Shown in pieces: positions 1 through 12,592 of a DNA stretch of 35,639 nucleotides; the stretch's first letter is position 1, and each line of letters starts with the position of its first letter. Source of the stretch: Chromera velia. Its lineage: Eukaryota; Sar; Chromeraceae. The notes under the pieces were generated by a model that had not been told where the DNA came from, searched no databases, and was given only the letters and a program-made list of their open reading frames with translations. The stretch is taken from the NCBI GenBank assembly GCA_018398765.1, contig JAHBMJ010000423.1, positions 12,501-48,139 of the forward strand, written 5' to 3'. The position numbers and the translations under genes are program-made.

Positions 1-69
1 CCTACTGTCTTGCTTGCTTTTTGGTTCAATCTCCATCTCTCTGCCCCTCTCTCTGGTTGACTCCCTCAG

Positions 70-382
70 GTGCAAGAGCTTGACCACTACTACTTCGTGC
101 GACCAGCTGGTGACTGAGGTTGACTCTTGTGCCGCCTGGGCTCAGGCCGGCGACAAGGTTGCGGGTGCAGAGGTGCACTCGATCTCCCTCCGCACAGTCG
201 TGGACGCCGAGGAGGAGGTTGATCCCGTTGAGGAGGAGACGACTGAGGAGGAGGGGTCTGCCTCTCCCCGTGCTCTGCAGAGATGCAGATGCCCCAGAGG
301 AATCCGTATGGGCCGTATGTGCCGTGTGTGCAGAGGAGCTGGGAGCAGCCGCCGTTGCAGAATGGAAGCTGCTTTGTGCTAA
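70..382 (+). CDS. possible exon(s) of an unrecognised gene
   Basis: A pyrimidine-rich tract ending in CCTCAG at 61-69 looks like a 3' splice site, and the DNA after it is clearly GC-richer than what follows. One frame runs open to a TAA at 380-382 and contains a very acidic stretch (repeated Glu, about 200-255). Another frame ends in a CAVCAEEL sequence that resembles the start of a RING-type Cys pair, but the remaining zinc ligands are not visible. The true frame and any internal intron cannot be settled. No family is assigned; the strand and exon nature are inference. Confidence 0.3.
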
Positions 383-392
383 GCGAGAATAA

Positions 393-1864
393 TGGATGGC
401 GTTGGATATCTTTGCGTGCTTCTCTTCTATCATGCCTGGCTATTGCCACTTCTTCTTCATTTGCTGGTCGAGTGTCTGAATCGTTCCCTTCTGAGCGAAT
501 GTTTTTTCTGCCATCCTTTTTGTAGTGTGATTTTTTAATTCTTAATTTGATTCCGTTCCATCAGCTCTGAAAGAATGAAAAGCAGGGGGTGGAAAGATAT
601 CGGCGAGGGAGAAGTGTGGTTCAACGCAGCAGAGTCAGCTGTCGCAAAAGGAAGTTGAGTTGAGTTCGGGATAAGACAGTTGGAGGTAACGAGAGAACAA
701 GTCATTGCATGCATCGATGCTTGTTGACGTGGCAAAAGATTGACTTGCGTCGATGTGGTTGTGAGATTGTCGTTGCGGGATGCTTTGTCTACTTTTGTTC
801 GATGTTCTTCGTGTTGCTGTTTGTCTGTGTCCGAGGAATTTGCAATCTCTGCCTGTTCATTCCCTTTCACCTGAGCTTCGATCCACTTTCCTTCCTCTTG
901 ATTTTCTTATCCGATCAATCAGTGTGTCAGACATATTCAGTCGGTCATGTCCTTGCTAGTGCTTTTGGAATCTTGGGAATTCTTCATGCTGGCCTTCCTG
1001 CTGCAAAATGGCAGTGCATACCACCAGATGGTATTTGAGTATCCGTCCAACTATATCGGTTGTTCTGATCCATTTGGATACATTTGGATTCAAGTTGCCT
1101 TTGGCTTCATTTGGCTTCCGCTGCTTCCAGCTCACGTCTTTTCTTTTTCTGAAGCAACAAAAGGAGATACTATTCATCCATAGCTAGCGAGATCAATAGC
1201 TCAATGACTAGCTCAATGATTTAATTATGATTGACGGTCTCACTTTCTTTAATATGTATCTCCTAGTATACCTCACGGACAGTCATGGACTCCACAGTCA
1301 AAACGCTTGAATACTAGAATACTTGGTTTATTTATTCATTCATTTATTCATCTATTGATTAATTTATTCGTTTATTTAATATTCATTCAAAATTCAAAGA
1401 AAGATCATTAATTTGTTCCCAGATTTATTTAACAATTCCTCCATATTCAAGTTTAACAAAAGACTCCGTTATAAGCTTCGTTTAATAGCGCCCATGGCCA
1501 TTAGTAGTTTTTTTAAACCGAATACATACAATAATATACATATTCATATAAATTAATGCTGGAAACTGAAACATTTCTAGCTTGGAGTATTCTGCTGGTT
1601 ATTCTACGCTAGCTAGTAGTCTCTTTATAGGTGAATTTATAAACAAATCAGCTAGAAAAGTTAGACTTTCCCGAATAGCGGCGAATCCAACAAACACTTA
1701 TTGACGAGCTAAGTGATAAGTGACAAGCTAGGTGACAAGTGATTTAGTGGTGCCCGAGAGCACTGTCGCCATTTTATTTTATAGAGGTCGCCCCTACGTT
1801 TTGTTTTATAGATAAAGAGCAAAAAGGCTAGCTTAACACAGTTTAAACATATATTTATATAGGA
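393..1864. other. non-coding stretch, no gene seen
   Basis: No exon with convincing splice signals is visible. The first part is mixed-composition DNA with only short chance frames. From about 1200 the sequence becomes strongly AT-rich with many short TTTATTCATT-like runs, and this composition continues into the transposon that begins at 1865. Confidence 0.5.
1857..1864. repeat. 8-bp target site duplication, left copy
   Basis: ATATAGGA directly precedes the left CTAGGCG terminus and is repeated exactly at 3899-3906 after the right terminus. Confidence 0.85.
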
Positions 1865-3898
1865 CTAGGCGACGCACAGTGGTAAAAAAAAAAAAAATCT
1901 GAAAACGTCTAATTTTTTTTTTTAATTATTTAAAATTTTATTGTATATGTAAATTTATAAAAAAAAATAAAGGTTAAATGACCAGCTTCAACCAGAGTTT
2001 CAATCATATCTAGGATCCCAGTTTTACTTTTAGCTTGGTAGACGCTTAAAAAGATTGAACAAAACTAGCTTCGACTAGAGCTTCGAAACGTATATCGTCC
2101 TAGATATCGTCAAAGAGCGAGTCAGAGAACTTCTCCTCTGTCTGCTCTTCTGTCTGCATCTATGTATTAGTGCTAGGAAAAGGTTTAAGGTTCAAGGTTC
2201 AAGGTTCACTTTGAAGTAATGAACCTGAATCAGGTTCAAAAACAGGTTTAAAAACAGGTTCACTTTTAATTAATAGAAACCTCATTTTTTTATATTATCT
2301 TATGTTTTTAAATTAGGCTTTAATGCATTTTTAGAACGTTTTATTATAGAATCTATGCCTTAGTAGTGTTTTTAAATAGTTTAAATCAATATTTACGCTC
2401 ACATTAGGTGCTAGTCTTAAGTTATTCACTGTTTATAGTCGAAAATTAGTAATTAAAAAAGCCTTAAAAAAATGGAAAATGCCATAATTAAATTTATATG
2501 ATCGTATCAATCATGATAATTTAGTCAACATAAGACCATCACAGCGTTTCTTTCTTTCTTTTATCTGCTCACCAATTGCCCTGCGGCCCCCGCTTCCCCC
2601 CTCCCTCTCTGTACACCGCCGTCTCTTTGACCTGCTGCTCCCGGCCCGGCCTGTTGCCCCCCCCCCTGCTCCCCCCCATGGCCCCCACTGCTCCCAACTA
2701 CCGCGGGTGGCACCCAAACATCTGGGTTTGCATTCGTTCCAACCTTTTGCCACATAAAAGAGAATGAAAAAGGGTTGTATAATGAAAGAGGTCGGACCCA
2801 TGGGTAGTCCTCTTGTAGCTGGGAGTTCAAAAAAAAAGATCCGGAGACGGCAGTAGCGGAAGCAAGCAGAGGGACTGCTGCCGGCACAAGTCTGAAGGAG
2901 CCCCTACAAAAAGACATTGTCAATTATACTGTCGTGCAGACTGCTGTTAAACAAACTCTATACTTCCTTATTCCTTCACTGGAGACTGTCCGTTTTGATA
3001 CGGGGCCTTGCAAGTGGAAAACTTGGTAAGTCACGTGTACTTCTTCACTTCTACAACCGTCAGTATGAGTTTTCATGCTGACATATGATGCTGACATATG
3101 CTGACATGCGTCTGTCCGATACAATAGATTGAACCGGCTGGGGACAGTTGCTGTGCGCGCGGCTCCGGCTCCTTATTTCACCTATATCAGCCGCGGGCGG
3201 CACGGGCCTGGCCGGCCTTGTGCCAGTGGCTGCGTGTCTGGCCTCTAAAACAGGTTCAACAGGTTCATTTTTTCAGATTTGAACCTTTTCTCAATGAACC
3301 TTTTCCCAGCCTTACTATGCATCCATCCTTCTTGTCACTCTTTGCATAGGACAAAAGAGAGCCCCCTTTTCCCTTCGCCCGCCCGCTCGCCTTCATCCCT
3401 GTAATCTTCTTTTGCGATGGTCGCTGCATGCAGTGCTATACACACAGACTTCATTCATTTTTCAATTAGCAGTCAATGTGAATGGAAAACAAGAAGACAT
3501 GGTTAGTTTTTTTAACAGACACAGTAAAGAGAAGAGAGAAAAGTCTGGTGACAGTGCAGTTGAACAAGAGAAAAAAGATCAGTTGCCAGTGGTCCGTATT
3601 CAACAAAGTTGATGATGGAATGGTGAAGACACTAGTAGAGACATTAGTAGAGACAAACGTACAATAACAACTAGAACTAGAACTAGGGTTGAAACTAGGG
3701 TTAAAAGATGTTTAAAACTTTGAGTTAAGTAATAACTTCGCTAGTAAGTTCACGAGGAAGTTAGTTTAAAAGTACTTCTAAAAGGTGTTCCTCTAGGTGC
3801 TCCTAGAGGTGCTCTAGGAAATCCTTCGTAGAAAAAAAGAAAAAAAAAATCTGGAAAAGTCTATTTTTTTTTTTTTCTTACCACTGTGCGTCGCCTAG
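1865..3898. mobile_element. TIR DNA transposon, hAT-like ends, non-autonomous
   Basis: The ends are perfect inverted repeats: CTAGGCGACGCACAGTGG followed by TAA at the left, and the reverse complement of the same 21 bases at the right, each followed inward by a long A run. They are flanked by an exact 8-bp duplication ATATAGGA (1857-1864 and 3899-3906). An 8-bp duplication and short ends fit the hAT superfamily, but no transposase is visible in the 2034 bp, so it is probably non-autonomous. GGTTCA-type motifs are clustered near both ends (about 2185-2265 in one orientation, 3250-3305 mostly in that orientation plus TGAACC). The interior from about 2560 to 3240 is much GC-richer than the rest and includes a captured exon-like piece. 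Confidence 0.85.
2940..3025 (+). pseudogene. captured exon-like fragment inside the transposon
   Basis: The segment is bounded by GTCGTGCAG on the left and GTAAGT on the right, the strongest donor-acceptor pair in this part of the window. Between them one frame is open for 28 codons plus two bases and reads as ordinary protein (TAVKQTLYFLIPSLE, then VRFDTGPCKW). It lies in a GC-rich island inside an AT-rich transposon, which suggests a fragment of a host gene picked up by the element. If spliced to the next AG (about 3127) the frame would hit a stop at once, so it is probably not functional. No family recognised. Confidence 0.4.
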
Positions 3899-3906
3899 AT
3901 ATAGGA
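3899..3906. repeat. 8-bp target site duplication, right copy
   Basis: ATATAGGA directly follows the right CGCCTAG terminus and matches 1857-1864 exactly. Confidence 0.85.
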
Positions 3907-3952
3907 AAATCTCTACTTAATTTAAAGCATATGAAGAGAAAAAAAGTTTTAG

Positions 3953-3960
3953 AAGAAGAA

Positions 3961-3994
<34 letters not shown>

Positions 3995-4281
3995 GAGAAG
4001 AAGAAGAAGAAGAAGAAGGAGAAGAAGAAGAAGAAGAAGAAGAAGAAGAAGAAGAAGAAGAACGAGAAGAACGAGAAGAAAGAGAAGGAGAAGGAAAAGG
4101 AAAGGGAGAAGCAGAAGGAGAAAAAGAAGAAGAAGAAGAAGAAGAAGAAGAAGAAGAAGAAGAAGAAGATAAGGATAAAGGAGAAGCAGAAGCAGAAAAA
4201 GAAGAAGAAGAAAAAGAAGAAGAAGAAAAAGAAGAAGAAGAAGAAGAAGAACAAGAAGAAGAAAAAGAAGAAGAAGAAGAA
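3953..4281. repeat. GAA trinucleotide microsatellite
   Basis: A run of about 330 bases of GAA units with scattered interruptions (GGA, AAA, GCA, GAT). It gives long poly-Glu frames on the plus strand and poly-Leu or poly-Phe frames on the minus strand, none of which should be read as genes. It begins about 50 bp outside the right end of the transposon. Confidence 0.95.
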
Positions 4282-4317
4282 GATCATGATGACGATGATG
4301 AAAGGATGCATGCATAA

Positions 4318-5228
4318 ACGACAATTAAGTTCTTTTCGTTGTTTTCCTTCATGCCTGCACTTTTTTATATGCAATTTCTTCACTCTTCACTCATCTGTCG
4401 TAAACCAATATAAGCTAGTCTACTGAATTAAAAGTGAAATACTCCGCTCGAAGCGCTACAACTCGACCCTTTTCTCGCTTCCCAGTAAAGTGCACACGTC
4501 GACCTAACATGCGAATTGACAGTCTGCCGCTTCATGCGGCACACCTCCCCTCAATTCACCTATTTCCCAACGTGTACAGTGCTAATCCCTTCTGACTGAA
4601 AGAAAGCGAAGCTACAACCCCCCCCTTAATTGGAAACTTCTGCTCTTTTCCTGCTTAGACATGCACCTTGTGACTGGTCGCAAATGAATCCACATCATCA
4701 CACAACCCATGCAGACTTTAACAAGTCCACCTCTGCGTCAGGCCACCCGATGCCTCTCTCAGAGGGCATCTCAAAGGTCTTTGCCCTCCTTCTTCAATGC
4801 TGCCTTTACCTTGTTGGAACAAGACCTGCATGGCATTATTAATATGAATCATTTCAAAGAAGGAACACAGAGCAAAAGAAGGCGCAGGTGGACCAAGGAA
4901 AAAGAACGAAACGTGACTTAAAAATAAATAGTAAACAGCCTTTGACAACACACAGACTGATCATTGCATTCAGAGAAAGGTGAAAGAACAGAAAGAGATT
5001 CAATCACATGTTTAACCTTCAACAAAGCAAAATCAACTATTAGTTTTCAGATTGCCAATGGGTGAAAAACCCGACCTGTTTCTTCTTGAACCGCGCGCTG
5101 ACGTAGCAACTGCTGGAAGCTTCGTTGTCCGTTTGAAGGACTTCTTCTGTTTCCCTGTCATGGTTGACCTAGAGCAAACAGAAACGGAGAAAAAAGGGGA
5201 GAGAGCCAACGAAAATGAGCATAAACAA
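4318..5228. other. non-coding stretch before the tandem array
   Basis: No gene can be supported. Short open frames exist on both strands around 5033-5264, one of them a Lys/Arg-rich minus-strand frame after a CTCTAG acceptor-like site, but nothing ties them into a gene. The sequence changes abruptly into the first array unit at 5229. Confidence 0.4.
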
Positions 5229-6770
5229 GTGGGTGGGGAGTCAGCGCACATGCCAGATAGGTGAGCGTAGGTCTTTTGTTCGGTCTGCCTTTCAGGCTTC
5301 CTTACAGAGCGTTCATCTTGCATGATAGGATCCATCAAAGTAACCAAGGGCAAAGCTTTTAACAAATGTAATGGGGACGTGGCTGCCTTGTTACCATCAA
5401 TGACGCTCTCAAAGAGTCACCAGGTCAATCGGCACCGTGAGTACAGACAAAGTGTCTGATTGCGGTATTTACATGTATTGACACATGTGCCAGCAAGAAA
5501 GAAACAGTTACTTCCAATCAGAACACTCCAGGCTGATTCATAGACTTGCACAGACACCAATGAATCGACATCCATACGCATAAGTCTACTGTTGCACAGC
5601 GGTCTCAAACCACATGGAACCGTGGACAGTAGACATGAGGCGATAAGCGAGCAAAGCAACATATGCGGACTTGTATGTCCACTAAGACGGACGTCATGTC
5701 AAGGAGTTGTAAAGCGATACGATCAGCTCACATGGCAAGCACTTATGCAGGTCTTGCGCTGTGTGGCGGCTTTAAACTACTGCAGCTTTGGACACCTAGA
5801 AAATCTGCATGATCGGCAGACCGAGCTCACGTACAATCCCATCCATTCAATGACATGCAGTCACCTTACCCTGCGTGTAGTAGCAAAGGCTCAGTGCGCA
5901 ACCCACCCGTCTCGGCCCTTCTTCTCCTTTTGTCTTGCATTTGAGGAGTTGAGGATGTCTGTGGAGTCCTCAGCTTCTTCAACTTCCTTCTGGTCGATCA
6001 CCTGTCTGAAGATAATGGCACACAGCAAGGAAAAGAGGCACGAACACAAGGGAAAGAAACGGACAACAAAGAAAAGAGGGAGTGAGCCGAGGCTTCTGAC
6101 TTAGACTATGCACATACACATATACGGTGTATCAGTGAGTGGGGACTCAGCGCACATGCCGAATGGCTGAGCGTAGGTCTTTTGTTCGGTCTGCCTTTCA
6201 GGCATCCTTTCAGAGCGTTCATCTTACATGACAGGATCCATCAAAGTAACCAAGGGCGAAGCTTTCAACAAATGTAACGGGGACGTGGCTGCCTTGTTAC
6301 CGTCAGTGACGCTCTCAAAGAGTCACCAGGTCAATTGGCACCGTGAGTACAGACAGAGCGTCTGATTGCGGTATTTATATATATTTGTACATGACATTGT
6401 GCCAGCAAGAGAGAAATCAGAACACTCCAGACTGGTTCACAGACTTGCACAGACACCAACAAATCGACATCTATGCGCATAAGTCTACTGTTGCGCAGTG
6501 GTCTCAAACCGCATGGAACTATAGACAACAAACATGACTATGAGGCGATGAGCGAGCAAAGCAACATGTGTAGACTTGCATGTCCACTAAGATGAACGTC
6601 ATATCAAAGAGTTGCAAAGCGATGCGATCGGCTCACATGGTAAGCACTTATGCAGGTCTTGCGCTGTGTGGCGGCTTCAAACTACTGCAGCTTTGAACAC
6701 CTAGAAAATCTGCATGATCGGCAGACTGAGCTTACGTGCAATCCCATCCACTCAATGATATGCAGTCACC

Positions 6771-7127
6771 CTACCCCGCGTATAGTAGCAAAGGCTCAGT
6801 GCACAACCCACCCGTCTCGGCCCTTCTTCTTCTTCTGCCTTGCACTCGAGGAGTTGAGGATGTCCGCGGAGTCCTCAGCTTCTTCAACTTCCTTCTGGTC
6901 GAGCACCCGTCTGAAGATAATGGCACACAGCAAGGAAAAGAGGCACGAACACAAGGGAAAGAAACGGACAACAAAGGAAAGAGGGAGTGAGCCGAGGCTT
7001 CTGACTTAGACTGTGCATACAGACATACACGGTGTGTCAGTGAGTAGGGAGTCAGCGCACATGCCGAGTGGGTGAGCATGAGTTTTGTGTTCGGTCTGCC
7101 TTTCAGGCTTCCTTGCAGAGCGTTCAT
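6771..7127 (-). other. 118-codon minus-strand frame recurring in array units
   Basis: Starting at an ATG within the AGAGCGTTCAT box, a 118-residue frame is open with identical length and stop position here and at 7670-8026, 8568-8924, 11264-11620, 16985-17341 and 18777-19133. Other units have it cut short. The N-terminus is basic (MNALKGSLKGRPNKR in several units) and the C-terminal third is Arg/Lys-rich (CSTRRKLKKLRTPRTSSTPR). A pyrimidine tract ending in ATCTTCAG lies in the middle of the frame, so an alternative is a spliced exon in another frame (VLDQKEVEEAEDSADILN, then a poly-Lys run and a stop). No family recognised; it may simply reflect recent amplification. Confidence 0.25.
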
Positions 7128-10092
7128 CTTGCATGACAGGATCCATCAAAGTAACCAAGGGCGAAGCTTTTAACAAACGTAACGGGGATGTGGCTGCCTT
7201 ATTACCATCAGTGACGCTCTCAAAGAGTCACCAGGTTAATTGGCACCATGAGTATAGACAGAGTGTCTGATTGCGGTATTTACATATATTTGTACATGAC
7301 ATTGTGCCAGCAAGAGAGAAATCAGAACACTCCAGGCTGGTTTACAGACTTGCACAGATACCAACGAATTGATATCCATGCGCACAAGTCTACTGTTACG
7401 CAGCGGTCTCAAACCGCATGGAACCGTAGACAGCAGACATGAGGCGATGAGCGAGCAAAGCAATATGTGTAGACTTGCATGTCCACTAAGACGGACGTCA
7501 TGTTAAGGAGTTGCAAAGCAATACAATCGGCTCACATGGTAAGCACTTATGCAGGTCTTGCGCTGTGTGGCGGCTTCAAACTATTGCAGCTTTGAACACC
7601 TAGAAAATCTGCATGATCGGTAGACAAAGCTCACGTGCAATCCCATCTACTCAATGATATGCAGTCACCCTACCCTGCGTGTAGTAGCAAAGGCTCAGTG
7701 CACAACCCACCCGTCTTAGCCCTTCTTCTTCTTCTGCCTTGCACTCGAGGAGTTGAGGATGTCCGCGGAGTCCTCAGCTTCTTCAACTTCCTTCTGGTCG
7801 AGCACCCGTCTGAAGATAATGGCACAGAGCAAGGAAAAGAGGCACGAACACAAAGGAAAGAAACGGACAACAAAGCAAAGAGGGAGTGAGCCGAGGCTTC
7901 TGACTTAGACTGTGCATACAGACATACACGGTGTGTCAGTGGGTGGGGAGTCAGCGCATATGCCGAGTGGGTGAGCGTGGGTTTTTTTTTTGGTCTGCCT
8001 TTCAGGCTTCCTTTCAGAGCGTTCATCTTGCATGACAGGATCCATCAAAGTAACCAAGGGCGAAGCTTTTAACAAATGCAACGGGGACGTGGCTGCCTTA
8101 TTACCGTCAGCGACGCTCTTAAAGAGTCACCAGGTCAATCGGCACCGTAAATACAAATAGAGCGTCTGATTGCGGTATTTACATATATTTGTACATGACA
8201 TTGTGCCAGCAAGAGAGAAATCAGAACACTCCAGGCTGGTTTACAGACTTGCACAGATACCAACGAATTGATATCCATGCGCACAAGTCTACTGTTACGC
8301 AGCGGTCTCAAACCGCATGGAATCGTAGACAGCAGACATGAGGCAATGAGCGAGCGAAGCAACATATGTAGACTTGCATGTCCACTAAGACGGACGTCAT
8401 GTCAAGGAGTTGCAAAGCGATGCGATCAGCTCATACGGCAAGCACTTATGCAGGCTTACGCTGTGTGGCGGCTTCAAACTACTGCAGCTTTGAACACCTA
8501 GAAAATCTGCATGATCGGCAGACCGAGCTCATGTGCAATCCCATCCACTCAATGACATGCAGTCACCCTACTCCGCGTGTAGTAGCAAAGGCTCAGTGCG
8601 CAACCCACCCGTCTTAGCCCTTCTTCTTCTTCTGCTTTGCACTCGAGGAGTTGAGGATGTCCGCGGAGTCCTCAGTTTCTTCAACTTCCTTCTGGTCGAG
8701 CACCTGTCTGAAGATAATGGCACACAGTAAGGAAAAGAGGAACGAACACAAGGGAAAGAAACGGACAACAAAGGAAAGAGGGAGTGAGCCGAGGCTTGTG
8801 ACTTAGACTGTGTATACACACATATATGGTGTATCAGTGATTGGGGAGTCAGCACACATGCCGAGTGGATGAGCGTGGGTCTTTTATTTGGTCTGCCTTT
8901 CAGGCTTCCTTTCAAAGCGTTCATCTTGCATGACAGGATCCATCAAAGTAACCAAGGGCGAAGCTTTCAACAAACGCAACGGGGATGTGGCTGCCTTGTT
9001 ACCATCAGTGACGCTCTCAAAGAGTCACCAGGTCAATCGGCACCATGAGTACAGACAGAGTGTCTGATTGCAGTATTTACATGTATTTGTACATGACATT
9101 GTGCCAGCAAGAGAGAAATCAGAACACTCCAGGCTGGTTCACAGACTTGCACAGACACCAATGAATCGACATCCATGCACACAAGCCTACTGTTACGCAG
9201 CGGTCTCAAACCGCATGGAACCGTGGACAGCAGACATGAGGTGACGAGCGAGGAAAGCAACATATGCGGACTTGCATGTCCACTAAGATGGACGTCATGT
9301 CAAAGAGTTGTAAAGCGATGCGATTGGCTCACACGGCAAGCACTTATACAGGTCTTGCGCTGTATGGCGGCTTCAAACTACTGCAACTTTGAACACCTAG
9401 AAAATCTGCATGATCAGCTCACGTGCAATCCCATCCACTCAATGACATGCTGTCACCCTACCCTGCGTGTAGTAGCAAAGGCTCAGTGCGCAACCCACCC
9501 GTCTTAGCCCTTCTTCTTCTTCTGCTTTGCATTCGAGGAGTTGAGGATGTCCGCGGAGTCCTCAGCTTCTTCAACTTCCTTCTGGTCGAGCACCCGTCTG
9601 AAGATAATGGCGTACAGCAAGGAAAAGAGGAACGAACACAAGGGAAAGAAACGGACAACAAAGCAAAGAGGGAGTGAGCCGAGGCTTCTGACTTAGACTG
9701 TGCACATACACATGCATAGACGGTGTGTCAGTGGGTGGGGAGTCAGCACATATGCCGAGTGGGTGAGCGTGGGTCTTTTATTTGGTCTGCCTTTCAGGCT
9801 TCCTTTCAGAGCATTCATCTTGCATGACAGGATCCATCAAAGTAACCAAGGGCGAAGCTTTCAACAAATACAACGGGACATGGCTGCCTTATTACCGTCA
9901 ATGACGCTCTCAAAGAGTCACCAGGTCAATCGGCACCATGAACACAGACAGAGTGTCTGATTGTGGTATTTACATGTATTTATACATGTGCCAGCAAGAG
10001 AGAAACAGTTACTTCCAATCAGAACACTCTAGGCTGATTCACAGACTTGCACAGACACCAATGAATCGACATCCATACGCATAAGTCTACTG

Positions 10093-10605
10093 TTGCACAG
10101 CGGTCTCAAACCACATGGAACCGTGGACAGTAGACATGAGGCGATAAGCGAGCAAAGCAACATATGCGGACTTGTATGTCCACTAAGACGGACGTCATAT
10201 CAAGGAGTTGTAAAGCGATACGATCGGCTCACATGGCAAGCACTTATGCAGGTCTTGCGCTGTGTGGCAGCTTCAAACTACTGCAGCTTTGAACACCTAG
10301 AAAATCTGCATGATCGGCAGACCGAGCTCACGTGCAATCCCATCCACTCAATGATATGCAGTCACCCTACCCTGCGTGTAGTAGCAAAGGCTCAGTGCGC
10401 AACCCACCCGTCTCGGCCCTTCTTCTTCTTCTGCCTTGCACTCGAGGAGTTGAGGATGTCCGCGGAGTCCTCAGCTTCTTCAACTTCTTTCTGGTCGAGC
10501 ACCCGTTTGAAGATAATGGCGCATTGCAAGGAAAAGAGGAACGAACACAAACGAAAGAAACGGACAACAAAGCAAAGAAGGAGTGAGCCGAGGCTTCTGA
10601 CTTAG
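10093..10605 (+). other. plus-strand open frame recurring in array units
   Basis: A 170-residue frame, matched at 5592-6104 with the same length and by shorter versions at 11059-11502 and 17680-18123 (147 residues), 16573-17223 (216) and 18458-19015 (185). It overlaps the minus-strand frames of the same units. It is Cys-rich and then Lys/Arg-rich, with no recognisable domain, no clear promoter and no conserved start codon. It is recorded because the stop position is shared between units, not because coding is demonstrated. Confidence 0.2.
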
Positions 10606-12290
10606 ACTGTGTACACATATATACACGGTGTATCAGTGAGTGGGGAGTCAGCGCACATGCCGAGTGGGTGAGTGTGGGTCTTTTGTTTTCTGCCTTTTAG
10701 GCTTCCTTTCAGAGCGTTCATCTTGCATGACAGGATCCATCAAACTAACCAAGGGCGAAGCTTTCAACAAACGCAACGGGGACGTGGCTACTTTGTTACC
10801 GTCAGTGATGCTCTCAAAGAGTCATCAGGTTAATCGGTACCATGAGTACAGACAGAGTGTCTGATTGCGGTATTTACATATATTTGTACATGACATTGTG
10901 CCAGCAAGAGCGAAATCAAAACACTCCAAGCTGGTTCACAGACTTGCACAGATACCAACGAATCGACATCCATACGTACAAGTCTACTGTTGCGCAGCGG
11001 TCTCAAACCGCATGGAACCGTGAACAGCAGACATGAGGCGACAGGCAAGTGAAGCAACATGTACGGACTTGCATGTCCACTAAGACGGACGTCATGTCAA
11101 GGAGTTGCAAAGCAATGCGATCGGCTCACACGGCAAGCACTTATGCAGGTCTTGCGCTGTGTGGCGGCTTCAAACTACTGCAGCTTTGAACACCTAGAAA
11201 ATCTGCATGATCGGCAGACCGAGCTCACGTGTAATCCCATCTACTCAATGACATGCAGTCACCCTACCCCGCATGTAGTAGCAAAGACTCAGTGCGCAAC
11301 CTACCCGTCTCGGCCCTTCTTCTTCTTCTATCTTGCACTCGAGGAGTTGAAGATGTCTGCGGAGTCCTCAGCTTCTTCAACTTCCTTCTGGTCGAGCACC
11401 CGTCTGAAGATAATGGCGCACAGCAAGAAAAAGAGGAACGAACACAAGGGAAAGAAACGGACAACAAAGAAAAGAGGGAGTGAGCTGAGGTTTCTGACTT
11501 AGACTGTGCATACACACATAGACGGTGTGTCAGTGGGTAGGGAGTCAGCGCACATGCCGAGTGGGTGAGCGTGGGTCTTTTATTTGGTCTGCCTTTCAGG
11601 CTTCCTTTCAGAGCGTTCATCTTGCATGACAGGATCCATTAAAGTAACCAAGGGCAAAGCTTTTAACAAATGCAACGGGGACGTGGCTGCCTTGTTACTG
11701 TCAGTAACGCTCTCAAAGAGTCACCAGATCAATCGGCACCATGAGTACAGACAGAGTGTCTGATTGCGGTATTTACATATATTGACACATGTGCCAGCAA
11801 GACAGAAATCAGAACACTCCAGACTGGTTCACAGACTTGCACAGACACCAACAAATCGACATCCATGCGCATAAGTCTACTGTTGCACAGCGGTCTCAAA
11901 CTGTATAGAATCGTAGACAGCAGACATGAGGCGATGAGCGAGCGAAGCAACATGTGCGGACTTGCATGTCCACTAAGACGGACGTCATGTCAAGGAGTTG
12001 CAAAGCGATACGATCAGTTCATATGGCAAGCACTTATGCAGGTCTTGCACTGTGTGGCGGCTTCAAACTACTGCAGCTTTGAACACCTAGAAAATCTATA
12101 TGATCGGCAGACCGAGCTCACGTGCAATCCCATCTACTCAATGATATGCAGTCACCCTACCCCACGTGTAGTAGCAAAGGCTCAGTGTGCAACCCATCCG
12201 TCTCGGCCCTTCTTCTTCTTCTGCCTTGCACTCGAGGAGTTGAGGATGTCCGCGGAGTCCTCAGCCTCTTCAACTTCCTTCTGGTCAAGC

Positions 12291-12298
12291 ACCCGTCT
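12291..12298. repeat. 8-bp target site duplication, left copy
   Basis: ACCCGTCT before the left CTAGGGGG terminus, identical to 16205-16212. Other array units have this site once. Confidence 0.9.
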
Positions 12299-12507
12299 CT
12301 AGGGGGCCGCACCCTATATATAGGTAAATCATGACCTCTGACTTTAAAGAAAAACAGACAAAAATCTAGGAATGTTACGCAAGAAGTTTCATAAAAAACT
12401 AAAAACTAGAAATTACAGAGAATATAACAGTAACATTAGTGTTTATGTTGGGCTAGAAACATGCATTCATTTTTATGAAAAACTTCGTGTCGCCAGGTTT
12501 TGCTGAG

Positions 12508-12592
12508 CTGTTGGGCTTGTTGTACTGTTGGGCTTCACCTTGCCAGGAAGCTGTTGGGCGCCCAACACGCCCAATACACAACACTCCCAACA
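12508..12592. repeat. subterminal GTTGGGC motif cluster, left
   Basis: Three GTTGGGC copies, then GCCCAAC, GCCCAAT and CCCAAC in the opposite orientation within about 85 bp. A CGCCAGGTTTTGCTGAGC block just before it is an imperfect inverted match to the sequence ending at about 16020, giving a second, subterminal inverted repeat. Clusters like this commonly serve as transposase binding sites in hAT and CACTA transposons; that role is inferred here. Confidence 0.7.

Noticed and set aside
3886-4383. Long open frames over the GAA run
   Set aside because: They encode only Glu-, Leu- or Phe-rich low complexity dictated by the microsatellite.
5033-5168. Minus-strand exon ending in a basic tail (MTGKQKKSFKRTTKLPAV)
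   Set aside because: It has an acceptor-like CTCTAG and a stop, but no partner exon could be connected and the plus strand is equally open.
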